From Methylocaldum sp035627495 (GTDB lineage Bacteria; Pseudomonadota; Gammaproteobacteria; Methylococcales; Methylococcaceae): 10,037 bases of DNA. The notes beneath the pieces were generated by a model that saw nothing but the letters and a program-made list of their open reading frames with translations, ran no database searches and was not told the DNA's origin. The DNA is taken from the NCBI RefSeq assembly GCF_035627495.1, contig NZ_DASPLO010000193.1, forward strand, positions 1-10,037, read 5' to 3'. This document shows, piece by piece, positions 1 through 6,657 of this stretch (the first letter of the stretch is position 1; each line of letters starts with the position of its first letter). Made by a program: the position numbers and the translations under genes.

Positions 1-108
1 CGGGATCTGGTCAACAAGATCGACCACTTCATCTCCCATTACAACCAGTCCTGCCGACCCTTCGTCTGGACCGCCACGGCGGATTCCATCCTGGCCAAAC
101 TTCAATGA
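1..108 (+). CDS. IS630-family transposase, C-terminal fragment (5' end outside window)
   Basis: The frame is open from base 1 and encodes 35 residues ending in ADSILAKLQ before a TGA. The residues DHFISHYN and CRPFVWTATADSILAKL are the usual C-terminal end of IS630-family DDE transposases (the tail after the catalytic domain). These enzymes catalyse cut-and-paste movement at TA targets. The catalytic residues would lie upstream, outside the window, so activity cannot be judged. The stop codon lies about 30 bp from the element terminus, as expected for a transposase gene that fills its IS. Family assignment rests on remembered motif similarity; confidence is good at family level only. Confidence 0.85.
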   Translation, partial: RDLVNKIDHFISHYNQSCRPFVWTATADSILAKLQ

Positions 109-140
109 TTATGTCAGCGAATTAATGGGACAGGACACTA
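1..140 (+). mobile_element. Right end of an IS630-family insertion sequence, inserted at CTAG
   Basis: The element's terminal region follows the transposase stop and ends in AATGGGACAGGACAC at about base 138. The next bases complete CTAG (138-141), with TA at 139-140. IS630 elements are known to insert at TA, preferentially within CTAG, and to duplicate the TA. From base 139 on, the minus strand reads as an M48 protease that is open up to this point and then changes into IS sequence. That marks the junction directly. The other end of the IS is off the window, so the paired inverted repeat and the second TA copy cannot be seen. Confidence 0.75.
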
Positions 141-541
141 GCGAATCTGGCTCGCAAAAGTGGGCAGCGAGCTGATGTCCGATTTCGTGGGCCAGGATCG
201 CGGCCAACTCGGATTCGTTCCGGGCAAAGGTGAAAGCACCGTCGGCGACATATACGAAACCGGAGCCGATGGCGAAGGCATAAGGCGAATGGTCACGGAG
301 TACGGAGAATCGCCAAGGGATGGATCGCCCGCTTGGCGAGGTGCGGCCTAGGCGCTCGCCCAGGAACTGGATGTAGCGGGAAAGTTCATCGTTACTTGGG
401 TGTTGCGGCCATTCTTGATTAACGCGCAACGCCGTTTCGCGGGACCGGGATTGCTCTCTCGCACAGCCCATCCGCTTGTATGCCGTAGGTAAAGACGAGC
501 AGCACGGCAACGACAGCCGTGCTTTGCCATCGATTATCCAT
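139..541 (-). pseudogene. M48-family metallopeptidase, disrupted by a frameshift and an IS insertion
   Basis: M48 peptidases are zinc metalloproteases, often exported, with an HEXXH motif and a third glutamate ligand further on. Here HEIGH is encoded at 174-188, preceded by GFVYVADGAFTFARNESELA, a typical M48 run-up. The ATG at 541 begins a signal-peptide-like sequence (DNRWQSTAVVAVLLVFTYG, then IQADG), but that frame stops at 419. The protease domain is in another frame, open from 510 downward. Adding one GA unit to the alternating tract at 454-460 would join them as GLCEREQSRSRETAL. The domain is then cut at base 139 by the IS630 element, so the downstream zinc ligand is missing and the last 9 residues are IS-encoded. 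It lies 16 nt behind the glycine-zipper gene, so the two were probably one operon. It is almost certainly non-functional. Confidence 0.75.
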
Positions 542-557
542 ACGCCCGATACTTTCG

Positions 558-1016
558 TCAGGCTGGACTGATGACGAAAACCGATTCGTCCGTATCGTAG
601 CTGGTACCGGTTTGCACCTTGTGCTCAATCACGTAGGTGCCCGGCTGGGCATTACTCGGGATGGCGATGCTGGCGATGGCCTCCCAACCTCCGCCGATCC
701 GTTTGACCTGTTGTTGAGGAATTTCCGAGAGAACCTTGCCGTCTTTCTTGAGAACCCAGCTTTCGTTCACGTCCGCTTCCGTCATGCCTTGGGGCAACAT
801 GACCGAATAATCGGTAACGACACGGACCTGCTCACCCGCTCTGATCTGGGCGGGTGAACTGGAGCCTTTCCGCACCTTGACCAGAGGACTAGCGACTCGT
901 TCACTGATCCCGTAAATCTGGCGGTCGTTGTCTTCCGAACGTACCTGAGTGGAATTGTATTCCAGGAGTTTGGCGGTAGCCCACCCCAAAGCCGCGCCTG
1001 CGGCAGCGCCGACCAA
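558..1016 (-). CDS. Glycine-zipper domain protein, probably lacking its N-terminus
   Basis: The frame encodes a glycine-zipper-like segment (VGAAAGAALGWATAKLLEY) followed by about 130 residues of soluble, probably beta-rich sequence ending in DTDESVFVISPA. Glycine-zipper proteins of this kind are usually envelope proteins exported through a lipoprotein or Sec signal peptide. No signal peptide is present. Upstream in frame is AAIGGDWKGALVGAAAG, typical of the interior of a zipper, and then the frame overlaps the end of a zinc-ribbon ORF and reaches a stop with no ATG or GTG. The only available start is TTG at 1016, with GGAAAGG four bases before it. I therefore infer a 5' truncation by rearrangement, though expression of a shortened protein from TTG cannot be excluded. 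Specific function is unknown. Confidence 0.55.
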   Translation of the reverse strand: MVGAAAGAALGWATAKLLEYNSTQVRSEDNDRQIYGISERVASPLVKVRKGSSSPAQIRAGEQVRVVTDYSVMLPQGMTEADVNESWVLKKDGKVLSEIPQQQVKRIGGGWEAIASIAIPSNAQPGTYVIEHKVQTGTSYDTDESVFVISPA

Positions 1017-1050
1017 GGCGCCTTTCCAATCGCCGCCGATTGCAGCGCCG

Positions 1051-1215
1051 CTAACTGACGGTGATGTCCAGATAAGCCAATTCGAAGCCGCAGGCGGGGC
1101 AGCGATAGTCGGAGCGGATCAACTCGCTGGCGGGAGCCGGATGGCTGCATTTCGGGCAGAGGCGCACCGCTACTGTGCTATCGTCTTCGCCGAGTTCACT
1201 AATAGGGGAGCGCAT
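1051..1215 (-). CDS. Small four-cysteine zinc-ribbon protein (54 aa)
   Basis: The ORF runs from ATG at 1215 to TAG at 1051. It encodes MRSPISELGEDDSTVAV followed by CPKC (C20, C23) and, after 15 residues, CPAC (C39, C42), ending in LAYLDITVS. Two CXXC knuckles at this spacing are a classic zinc-ribbon fold, known from many small nucleic-acid-binding or regulatory proteins. No Shine-Dalgarno sequence precedes the ATG. A 14-codon ORF starting MSDDTSGFF (ATG at 1285) ends just upstream in a different frame, so the true N-terminus may have been lost to a frameshift. The stop codon lies inside the frame of the truncated glycine-zipper gene, which suggests a rearrangement joint here. The fold call is reasonable; the function is unknown. 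Confidence 0.45.
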   Translation of the reverse strand: MRSPISELGEDDSTVAVRLCPKCSHPAPASELIRSDYRCPACGFELAYLDITVS

Positions 1216-1467
1216 ACGAAATCTGTGAACTTGATAATTCAGGGCTCGGACTTGTCGAAAAAGCCCGAGGTATCATCGCTCATAGGATTTACTATAGCCG
1301 CCGTTCACGCTTTGATCGCACAAACCGCCCGTCCGGCTATTAGCTCGCCACGTGCCATCCTCAGCATCTGCAATCAGATCGAAAGTGTATGAATGAGCGC
1401 CGATAAACGCCGTCAGTTCGGCTTGGACCGGTTCATCTAAGATAGAAGGAAATTCGGCATCCTGCCA
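1216..1467. other. Open region downstream of queF with a start-less ORF remnant
   Basis: On the minus strand, the frame directly after the queF stop stays open for 64 codons (1467 to TGA at 1273) and reads like protein (DEPVQAELTAFIGAHSYTF, then DLIADAEDGTWRANSRTGG). It has no ATG or GTG near its beginning, so it looks like the tail of a gene whose start is gone. Its last bases, ATGAGCGATGA, overlap the ATG of the 14-codon ORF at 1285-1241. Such an overlap is common between translationally coupled genes. I do not recognise any product. A plus-strand ORF across the same bases looks like a shadow. Confidence 0.3.
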
Positions 1468-1857
1468 TCAGGGAAGATTGACTAAGGACGGCGCTTCCCA
1501 GGCGGGATCGCGGTGCTCGGCGACAACCGTGGTGTAGATGCCGCCACGGACATTGAAACGAGCGGTCACTCGCATGAAATTCGGACCGCAGGCTCTAACC
1601 AGATCGTCGAGAATCCGATTGGTCACCGCTTCGTGGAATGCGCCCTCATCGCGGAAAGACCAGACGTAAAGCTTCAGCGATTTGAGCTCAACGCAGAGCC
1701 TGTTCGGCACATACTCGATCAGAATCGTGGCGAAGTCCGGCTGGCCGGTTTTGGGACACAAACAGGTAAATTCCGGAATCTCGATGCGGATCGTGTAATT
1801 CCGGCCGGGTTGCGGATTGTCGAAGGTTTCGAGGTCTTTGCTGGGTGCTGATGGCAT
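1468..1857 (-). CDS. queF: NADPH-dependent 7-cyano-7-deazaguanine (preQ0) reductase
   Basis: QueF reduces the nitrile of preQ0 to the amine of preQ1, a cytoplasmic step of queuosine biosynthesis for tRNA wobble position 34. The 129-aa protein is the short, unimodular type of the tunnelling-fold superfamily. It contains EFTCLCPKTGQPDFAT, in which C34 (the Cys before Pro) corresponds to the thioimide-forming nucleophile and D41 to the catalytic Asp. It also has the QueF motif ELKSLKLYVWSFRDEGAFHE at residues 57-76, with the substrate-binding glutamate. The C-terminus FNVRGGIYTTVVAEH is also typical. The ATG at 1857 matches the family's usual N-terminus (APSKDLETFDNP), although no good Shine-Dalgarno precedes it. 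It is divergent from smc, and no other queuosine gene is visible. Confidence 0.95.
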   Translation of the reverse strand: MPSAPSKDLETFDNPQPGRNYTIRIEIPEFTCLCPKTGQPDFATILIEYVPNRLCVELKSLKLYVWSFRDEGAFHEAVTNRILDDLVRACGPNFMRVTARFNVRGGIYTTVVAEHRDPAWEAPSLVNLP

Positions 1858-1937
1858 AGGTGAACGGTAAAGGATTTTCGGGAATGCGCGATGCGCAGAA
1901 ATCGGCGGAACACAAACAGGACGTAAACAAGTCCGGA

Positions 1938-1965
1938 ATGACGCCGTGACTTAGTCCGCTATAAT
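1938..1965 (+). promoter_or_regulatory. Candidate sigma-70 promoter for smc
   Basis: A perfect TATAAT lies at 1960-1965. Sixteen bases upstream is ATGACG (1938-1943), a 4 of 6 match to TTGACA. Transcription would begin near 1972 and give a leader of about 100 nt before smc. The -10 sits inside the near-palindrome GCTATAATAGC, so a weaker promoter toward queF could share it. This is a motif match only. Confidence 0.5.
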
Positions 1966-2071
1966 AGCGTCCGGTTCCATTACAAACCAGACTAACGGCC
2001 TTGCCCGCTCTCGCGCCCATCACCCTTTTTCCGCTGCCGACCCGTACGGCGCCACTCGTCAGCACCCTCTA

Positions 2072-5000
2072 ATGCGGCTGGACAAGATCAAACTCGCGGG
2101 CTTCAAGTCCTTCGTCGATCCCACTCCGATTCCGCTTCCCGGCAATCTGGTGGGCATCGTCGGGCCGAACGGCTGCGGCAAATCCAACATCATCGACGCG
2201 GTGCGCTGGGTAATGGGCGAAAGCTCGGCCAAGCACCTCCGCGGTGACACCATGGCCGACGTAATCTTCAACGGGTCCAGCACCCGCAAGCCGGTGGGCA
2301 TGGCTTCGGTGGAACTGATCTTCGACAACAGCGAAGGCAAAGCGCCGGGCGAATTCGCCAAATACCCGGAAATCTCCATCAAACGCCAGGTGACGCGGGA
2401 CGGACAATCGACCTACCTTTTGAACGGCACCCGCTGCCGCCGCAAGGACATCACGGATCTGTTCCTCGGCACGGGACTCGGCTCCCGCAGCTACGCCATC
2501 ATCGAACAAGGCACCATCTCCCGGCTGATCGAAGCCAAGCCCGACGAACTGCGGGAGATCATCGAAGAAGCCGCGGGTATCTCTAAATATAAGGAAAGGC
2601 GCCACGAAACCGAGCTCCGCATGGGCCACACCCAGGAAAACCTTGACCGGCTGCAGGACCTGCGCGACGAGGTGGCGAAACAACTGGGCAATCTGCAGCG
2701 GCAGGCGAAAAAAGCGGAAAAGTACACGGCCCTCAGGCAGGAAGAACGGCGTTACAAAGAGCAACTGCTTGCCATCCGCTGGCGCAAGTACGATGAACTC
2801 CTTGGCGGCCATCAGAAGTCCTTGGCCACATCCGAACAGTTGTTCAAGCAGCTCGTCAGCGAAGGCAACGGCTTGAACGAAACCCTGGAGCAGTCTCGAG
2901 ACCAGCACGAAACGCTGAAAACGCAACTCGGCGAACATCAGGCCCGGTACTACGAACTGGGAGCCGAAGTCAGCCGGCTCGACCAGGCGATCAAACATGC
3001 GCAAAACACGCGCGAAACCCTGCGCCAGGAACAGATCCGGCTCCACGACGAAAAGGAACAGGCGCTGCGCGACCTGGAAAACGATCGACGCCAGCTCGAA
3101 AGCACGCGGGAAGAGCTCGCGGCCGCCGCGATAAGCCTCGAAGAAGCGTTGACCGCCGAAACCGAAGCGGTTAGGCACCGTGACGAAGCGGACCGGGCGC
3201 TCAAAAATCTGCGACAAGCCTTCGAATCGCTGACCGGCGAGATCAACCGCTGCAAAGGCCAGGTGGAGATTCAGAAATCGCGGCTCAAACAGCTGGAACA
3301 ACAGGAGCGTCAGTTCCAATCTCGGCGGGAGCGGCTGGAGACCGAGCGGGACGATCTGGAAGATACGCTGCAAACCGAAGGCCTTGAAGCGCTGCAACAG
3401 GACCTGGCTGAACTGGAAGCCGAGCGCGCGGCACTGCATGAACAGCTGCAAAGCTTGATCAACCTGATTCAAAAGGAACGCCAGCACGCCAAAGCCTGTC
3501 AGGACGAATTGAACGCCAACCGTGCCGAGGTGCACGCCATACAGGGCAAGATCAGCTCGCTGGAGACGCTACAGCAACACGCCATGGGCAAGGACCGCGC
3601 CGCGGTCAAGAATTGGCTGGCCGAACGCGGCCTGGACCGGACCGGCCGCCTGGCCGAACACCTGGACGTTCGTCCCGGCTGGGAGACGGCGGTGGAAAGC
3701 GTTCTCGGCACCTATCTGGAAGCCCTCTGCGTCGACGGCTCGGCCGCCTATTGGCCGCATTTGAGCGGGCTGCCGGGCGAGTCGCTGACCTTCTTCGAAA
3801 CTCGCTCGTCGAACGCGTCCGCCGCACCGGACGCCGAGAAACTCATCGGTCAGGTGCAATCGCCATGGAATCTCGGTCCACTGCTCGGCGCCGTGTACTG
3901 CGCGGAAGATCTGGCGACAGCGAAAACCGTCAGCGAACGGCTGGCGGATCACGAATCCGTGGTGACTCCGGACGGCATCCGACTAGGCCGGGGTTGGCTG
4001 GCGATCCACAAGCCGGAAGACGGCAAGGCCGGCATGATCAAGCGGGAACGCGATCTACGGGAATTCAAAGCCCGACGCGACAACCTGCTCGAAAGAAGCC
4101 GGAGTCTGGAACAGGACCTCGCTCAAGCCGATCAAGCGGTGAAGGACGCCGAGCACGAGCGGGAGCACCTGCAGGCGAAGGAACGTAGCTTGAGCACCGA
4201 TCAAACCCGTCTCAAAGCCGAATTGAGCGCCGCCTCTGCGCGCTGCGAACAGGCCGCGAAACGCCTCCGGCAACTCGAATACGAGCTGGAGGACTTGGAA
4301 GAAAACCAGACTCAAACCATCGAGGAAACTGCCGAGGCCAAAACCGCTTTGCTGGAGGCGGAGGAACGGCTCGCCGAGCTGGAACCGAAAACGGCGGAGC
4401 ACGCCGCCCGGCGGGACGAGCTGGAAAACCTTCTCAGCGATGCCGATACGTCCTTGAAAACGGCGCGCGACCAGGTCCACGGACTTAAAACCCGGCTGGA
4501 AACCTTGAAGTCCGCCGAAGTTTTAACCCAAAGACATTTGGAGCGGGCGCAAAATCAGTACGATCAATCCTTGGGACGACTGGAAACCGTCAGCGCGCAG
4601 ATGAGCGAAGCGGAAACGCCCGTCGAAGACGAACAAACCCAATTGGACGAACTGCTGGAACATCGTCTTCAGGTCGAGCGAACCCTGTCGGATTTGCGCA
4701 AGCGCACCGGCGATCTGGAAGCCGAGATGCGCCGCATCGACGAATCCCGTGTCCGCAATCAAAGAGACTTGGACAGCCTCAAACAGCGCCTCGAACACAC
4801 CAAACTGGAACTTCAAGCCAATGACGTACGCCGGCAGACGGTGCAGGAGCAATTCGAAGAACTGGGTGCGAAGCCGGAAGCCGTCATCGCCGAATTGCCC
4901 GAAGATGCGGATGAAAAGGACTGGCAGAAACGACTCACCGAACTCGGAGAGGAAATCATCAGGCTCGGCGCGGTCAACCTGACGGCGATGGAAGAATACC

Positions 5001-5578
5001 TGGCCCAGGCGGAACGCATGAAGTTTCTGGACCAGCAGCACCAGGATCTGACCGAATCGCTGACCACGCTGCGGGAGGCCATCGAGAAAATCGACCGGGA
5101 ATGCCGGACGCGCTTCAAGGACACCTTCGACAAGGTCAACGCCGGCCTGCAACGGATGTTCCCCAAGCTGTTCGGCGGAGGCCAAGCGTCCCTGGATCTC
5201 GCCGAGCGCGATTTGCTGGAATCCGGCGTCAGTATCATGGCGCGGCCGCCCGGCAAGCGGAACAGCTCGATCCACCTGCTGTCGGGCGGAGAAAAAGCGC
5301 TTACCGCGGTAGCGCTGGTGTTCGCCATCTTCGAACTCAACCCGGCGCCCTTCTGTCTACTCGATGAAGTGGACGCTCCGCTGGACGATGCCAACGTGGG
5401 CCGTTTCAGTCAATTGGTCAAAGAAATGTCCGAAAAGGTACAATTCCTATTTATTTCGCATAACAAAGTCACGATGGAAATCGCCCAGCATTTGGCCGGC
5501 GTCACCATGAAAGAACCCGGCGTATCCCGCATCGTCGCGGTGGACATCGACGCGGCGGTGGAAATGTCAGCGGTTTAA
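2072..5578 (+). CDS. smc: Chromosome partition/condensation protein Smc
   Basis: Smc is the ATPase core of the bacterial condensin (with ScpA and ScpB), which organises and helps segregate the nucleoid. The 1168-aa length is typical. In order: N-terminal head with Walker A GPNGCGKS (31-38); Q-loop and early-helix region through RSYAIIEQGTISRLIEAKP; first coiled coil about 165-505, rich in E, Q, R, K and L; hinge about 515-665, around GWETAVESVLGTYLEALCVD and RLGRGWLAIHKPEDGKAG; second coiled coil to about 1000; C-terminal head with the ABC signature LSGGEKALTA (from 1070), Walker B FCLLDE (1094-1099) and the switch FLFISHNK. All key residues are present. The start MRLDKIKLAGFKSF matches the family, but no Shine-Dalgarno sequence precedes it. 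The TAA stop is also the outer edge of the downstream inverted-repeat element. Confidence 0.98.
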   Translation: MRLDKIKLAGFKSFVDPTPIPLPGNLVGIVGPNGCGKSNIIDAVRWVMGESSAKHLRGDTMADVIFNGSSTRKPVGMASVELIFDNSEGKAPGEFAKYPEISIKRQVTRDGQSTYLLNGTRCRRKDITDLFLGTGLGSRSYAIIEQGTISRLIEAKPDELREIIEEAAGISKYKERRHETELRMGHTQENLDRLQDLRDEVAKQLGNLQRQAKKAEKYTALRQEERRYKEQLLAIRWRKYDELLGGHQKSLATSEQLFKQLVSEGNGLNETLEQSRDQHETLKTQLGEHQARYYELGAEVSRLDQAIKHAQNTRETLRQEQIRLHDEKEQALRDLENDRRQLESTREELAAAAISLEEALTAETEAVRHRDEADRALKNLRQAFESLTGEINRCKGQVEIQKSRLKQLEQQERQFQSRRERLETERDDLEDTLQTEGLEALQQDLAELEAERAALHEQLQSLINLIQKERQHAKACQDELNANRAEVHAIQGKISSLETLQQHAMGKDRAAVKNWLAERGLDRTGRLAEHLDVRPGWETAVESVLGTYLEALCVDGSAAYWPHLSGLPGESLTFFETRSSNASAAPDAEKLIGQVQSPWNLGPLLGAVYCAEDLATAKTVSERLADHESVVTPDGIRLGRGWLAIHKPEDGKAGMIKRERDLREFKARRDNLLERSRSLEQDLAQADQAVKDAEHEREHLQAKERSLSTDQTRLKAELSAASARCEQAAKRLRQLEYELEDLEENQTQTIEETAEAKTALLEAEERLAELEPKTAEHAARRDELENLLSDADTSLKTARDQVHGLKTRLETLKSAEVLTQRHLERAQNQYDQSLGRLETVSAQMSEAETPVEDEQTQLDELLEHRLQVERTLSDLRKRTGDLEAEMRRIDESRVRNQRDLDSLKQRLEHTKLELQANDVRRQTVQEQFEELGAKPEAVIAELPEDADEKDWQKRLTELGEEIIRLGAVNLTAMEEYLAQAERMKFLDQQHQDLTESLTTLREAIEKIDRECRTRFKDTFDKVNAGLQRMFPKLFGGGQASLDLAERDLLESGVSIMARPPGKRNSSIHLLSGGEKALTAVALVFAIFELNPAPFCLLDEVDAPLDDANVGRFSQLVKEMSEKVQFLFISHNKVTMEIAQHLAGVTMKEPGVSRIVAVDIDAAVEMSAV

Positions 5579-5797
5579 GAAGCTGTCTTCAAACGTCACG
5601 AGCGACGTCAGGACAAGGCGCGAAAGGGCGACCCGGAGCGCGGGACACGCGGAGAGAACAGCCGCAGGCTGGCCCGCAGGGCGAGCCCCAGGGATGGGGC
5701 GAGTAGCAACCGGAGTGTACAGAGGCGTACATAAGGATTTTGAGCCCTTGAGCAAGGCCGGCAGGGCGGCGCGCCGTAGTTTGAAGACAGATTCTTA
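5576..5797. repeat. 222-bp terminal-inverted-repeat element (MITE-like) abutting the smc stop
   Basis: TAAGAAGCTGTCTTCAAAC at 5576-5594 is repeated inverted at 5779-5797 with one mismatch (18 of 19). Each outer end is TA, which would fit a TA-duplicating element. The interior has no convincing ORF but contains smaller inverted repeats, including ACGTC/GACGT (5593-5608) and TGTAC/GTACA (5716-5731). The ends and the interior resemble dispersed non-coding repeats I associate with gammaproteobacterial genomes; this is recollection, not a search. The element provides the smc stop codon and separates smc from zipA. Confidence 0.65.
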
Positions 5798-5825
5798 GAG
5801 AGAGTCATAAATTCCCGAACGCCGG

Positions 5826-5845
5826 GTGCGGGGCAATCCCCGCAC
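5826..5845 (+). other. Perfect 8-bp hairpin in the zipA leader
   Basis: GTGCGGGG (5826-5833) pairs perfectly with CCCCGCAC (5838-5845) across a CAAT loop. No T-run follows, so it is not a terminator by itself. It precedes the terminator-like hairpin at 5858-5882 by 12 bases. Confidence 0.5.
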
Positions 5846-5857
5846 GAGAACGACTTT

Positions 5858-5882
5858 GCCGCCATTGGCGGCTTCCTTATTT
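5858..5882 (+). terminator. Possible weak intrinsic terminator between smc and zipA
   Basis: GCCGCC and GGCGGC (5858-5872) form a perfect 6-bp stem with an ATT loop, followed by the T-rich TTCCTTATTT. The stem is short and the tract is interrupted, so termination may be partial. If it works, it limits read-through from smc and zipA needs its own start site close to 5885-5900, but I see no clear promoter there. Confidence 0.4.
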
Positions 5883-5903
5883 GTAGGGCGGTTGAGAGCC
5901 TTT

Positions 5904-5908
5904 GAGGA
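5904..5908 (+). promoter_or_regulatory. Ribosome binding site of zipA
   Basis: GAGGA lies 6 bases before the ATG at 5915, followed by an A-rich spacer. It fixes the zipA start and contrasts with smc and ligA, which lack good sites. Confidence 0.7.
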
Positions 5909-5914
5909 AAAAGG

Positions 5915-6655
5915 ATGGATAGAGATACCGTACGTTTAATCCTGCTGGTGATCGGCGTCATCGTCATCGCCGGCATCTATGTTTGGGGACGCCACAAGCG
6001 AAAAATCCTGGATTTTCTGCAACGGCGCGGCGAGTTCGACGAGCTGGATTTCGATCCTTCGATCGACAAAGAGCCACCTGATTATGATCAAGAAGACGAG
6101 TTCGAAAGCGTTCGTGTGCTAAATCGAAACGAGCGGCGTTTTTCCGATGACGAATTCGATCTGGGGGAAGAAGCGGAAGATGTAGTCCCTGCGCCACAAC
6201 AGCCGACCCGAACGGCTCCGAGCGAACCGGCCAAAACCGCCGCCTTGGGCGCGCCGTTTCTTATACAGCTCAGCGTGGTCGCGGGAGACGACTTTGTCTT
6301 CGTGGGTGAAGAACTCAAGAATGCCTTGCTGGATCTCGACCTGATCCACGGCGATATGGGCATCTTTCACCGCTATGACCCCGAATTCCGCAAACCTCTG
6401 TTCAGCGTGGCCAGCTTGGTGAAACCCGGCACTTTTCCGATTGACGATATGGAATCATTCGAGTGCCCCGGCGTGGTCTTGTTCTTCCAACCCGCCACCG
6501 TCGACGATCCATTGAGCGTGTTCGATGACTTGGTCAACACCAGCCACGAACTGGCCATCCGATTGAACGGGATCGAGTGGGACGAAACCCGCCGGCCGCT
6601 GACCGAGGAAAAAATTGCCCAGATGCGCAACCGCCTGGAAGAAGCTTACGAGTAA
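5915..6655 (+). CDS. zipA: Cell division protein ZipA
   Basis: ZipA is an inner-membrane protein that tethers FtsZ to the membrane and helps recruit the later divisome. The 246-aa protein has a short periplasmic N-terminus and one transmembrane helix at about 8-24 (LILLVIGVIVIAGIYVWG), followed by basic residues (RHKRK). An acidic, proline-containing flexible linker spans about 35-110. The globular FtsZ-binding domain at about 112-245 includes PFLIQLSVVAGDDFVFVG, IFHRYDPE, FSVASLVKPGTFP and VVLFFQPATVDDP, all typical of the ZipA C-terminal domain. It is shorter than E. coli ZipA because of its reduced linker. Its place between smc and ligA is the conserved arrangement in Pseudomonas-type genomes. 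Confidence 0.96.
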   Translation: MDRDTVRLILLVIGVIVIAGIYVWGRHKRKILDFLQRRGEFDELDFDPSIDKEPPDYDQEDEFESVRVLNRNERRFSDDEFDLGEEAEDVVPAPQQPTRTAPSEPAKTAALGAPFLIQLSVVAGDDFVFVGEELKNALLDLDLIHGDMGIFHRYDPEFRKPLFSVASLVKPGTFPIDDMESFECPGVVLFFQPATVDDPLSVFDDLVNTSHELAIRLNGIEWDETRRPLTEEKIAQMRNRLEEAYE

Positions 6656-6657
6656 CC

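Noticed and set aside
949..1392. A 147-codon plus-strand open frame opposite the glycine-zipper and zinc-ribbon genes
   Set aside because: It has no recognisable motif and lies opposite minus-strand frames that do have motifs (glycine zipper, CXXC pairs).
2069..3535. A 488-codon open frame antisense to smc, and another of 250 codons at 4523-5275
   Set aside because: Both lie opposite the smc coding sequence with its strong domain evidence. Charged coiled-coil codons read backward give long F-, L- and V-rich open frames, as seen here.
6577..6657. Upstream ATG extending ligA by 27 residues
   Set aside because: The extension overlaps the zipA end in another frame and is unlike any LigA N-terminus. 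GTG at 6658 gives the normal 670 aa.
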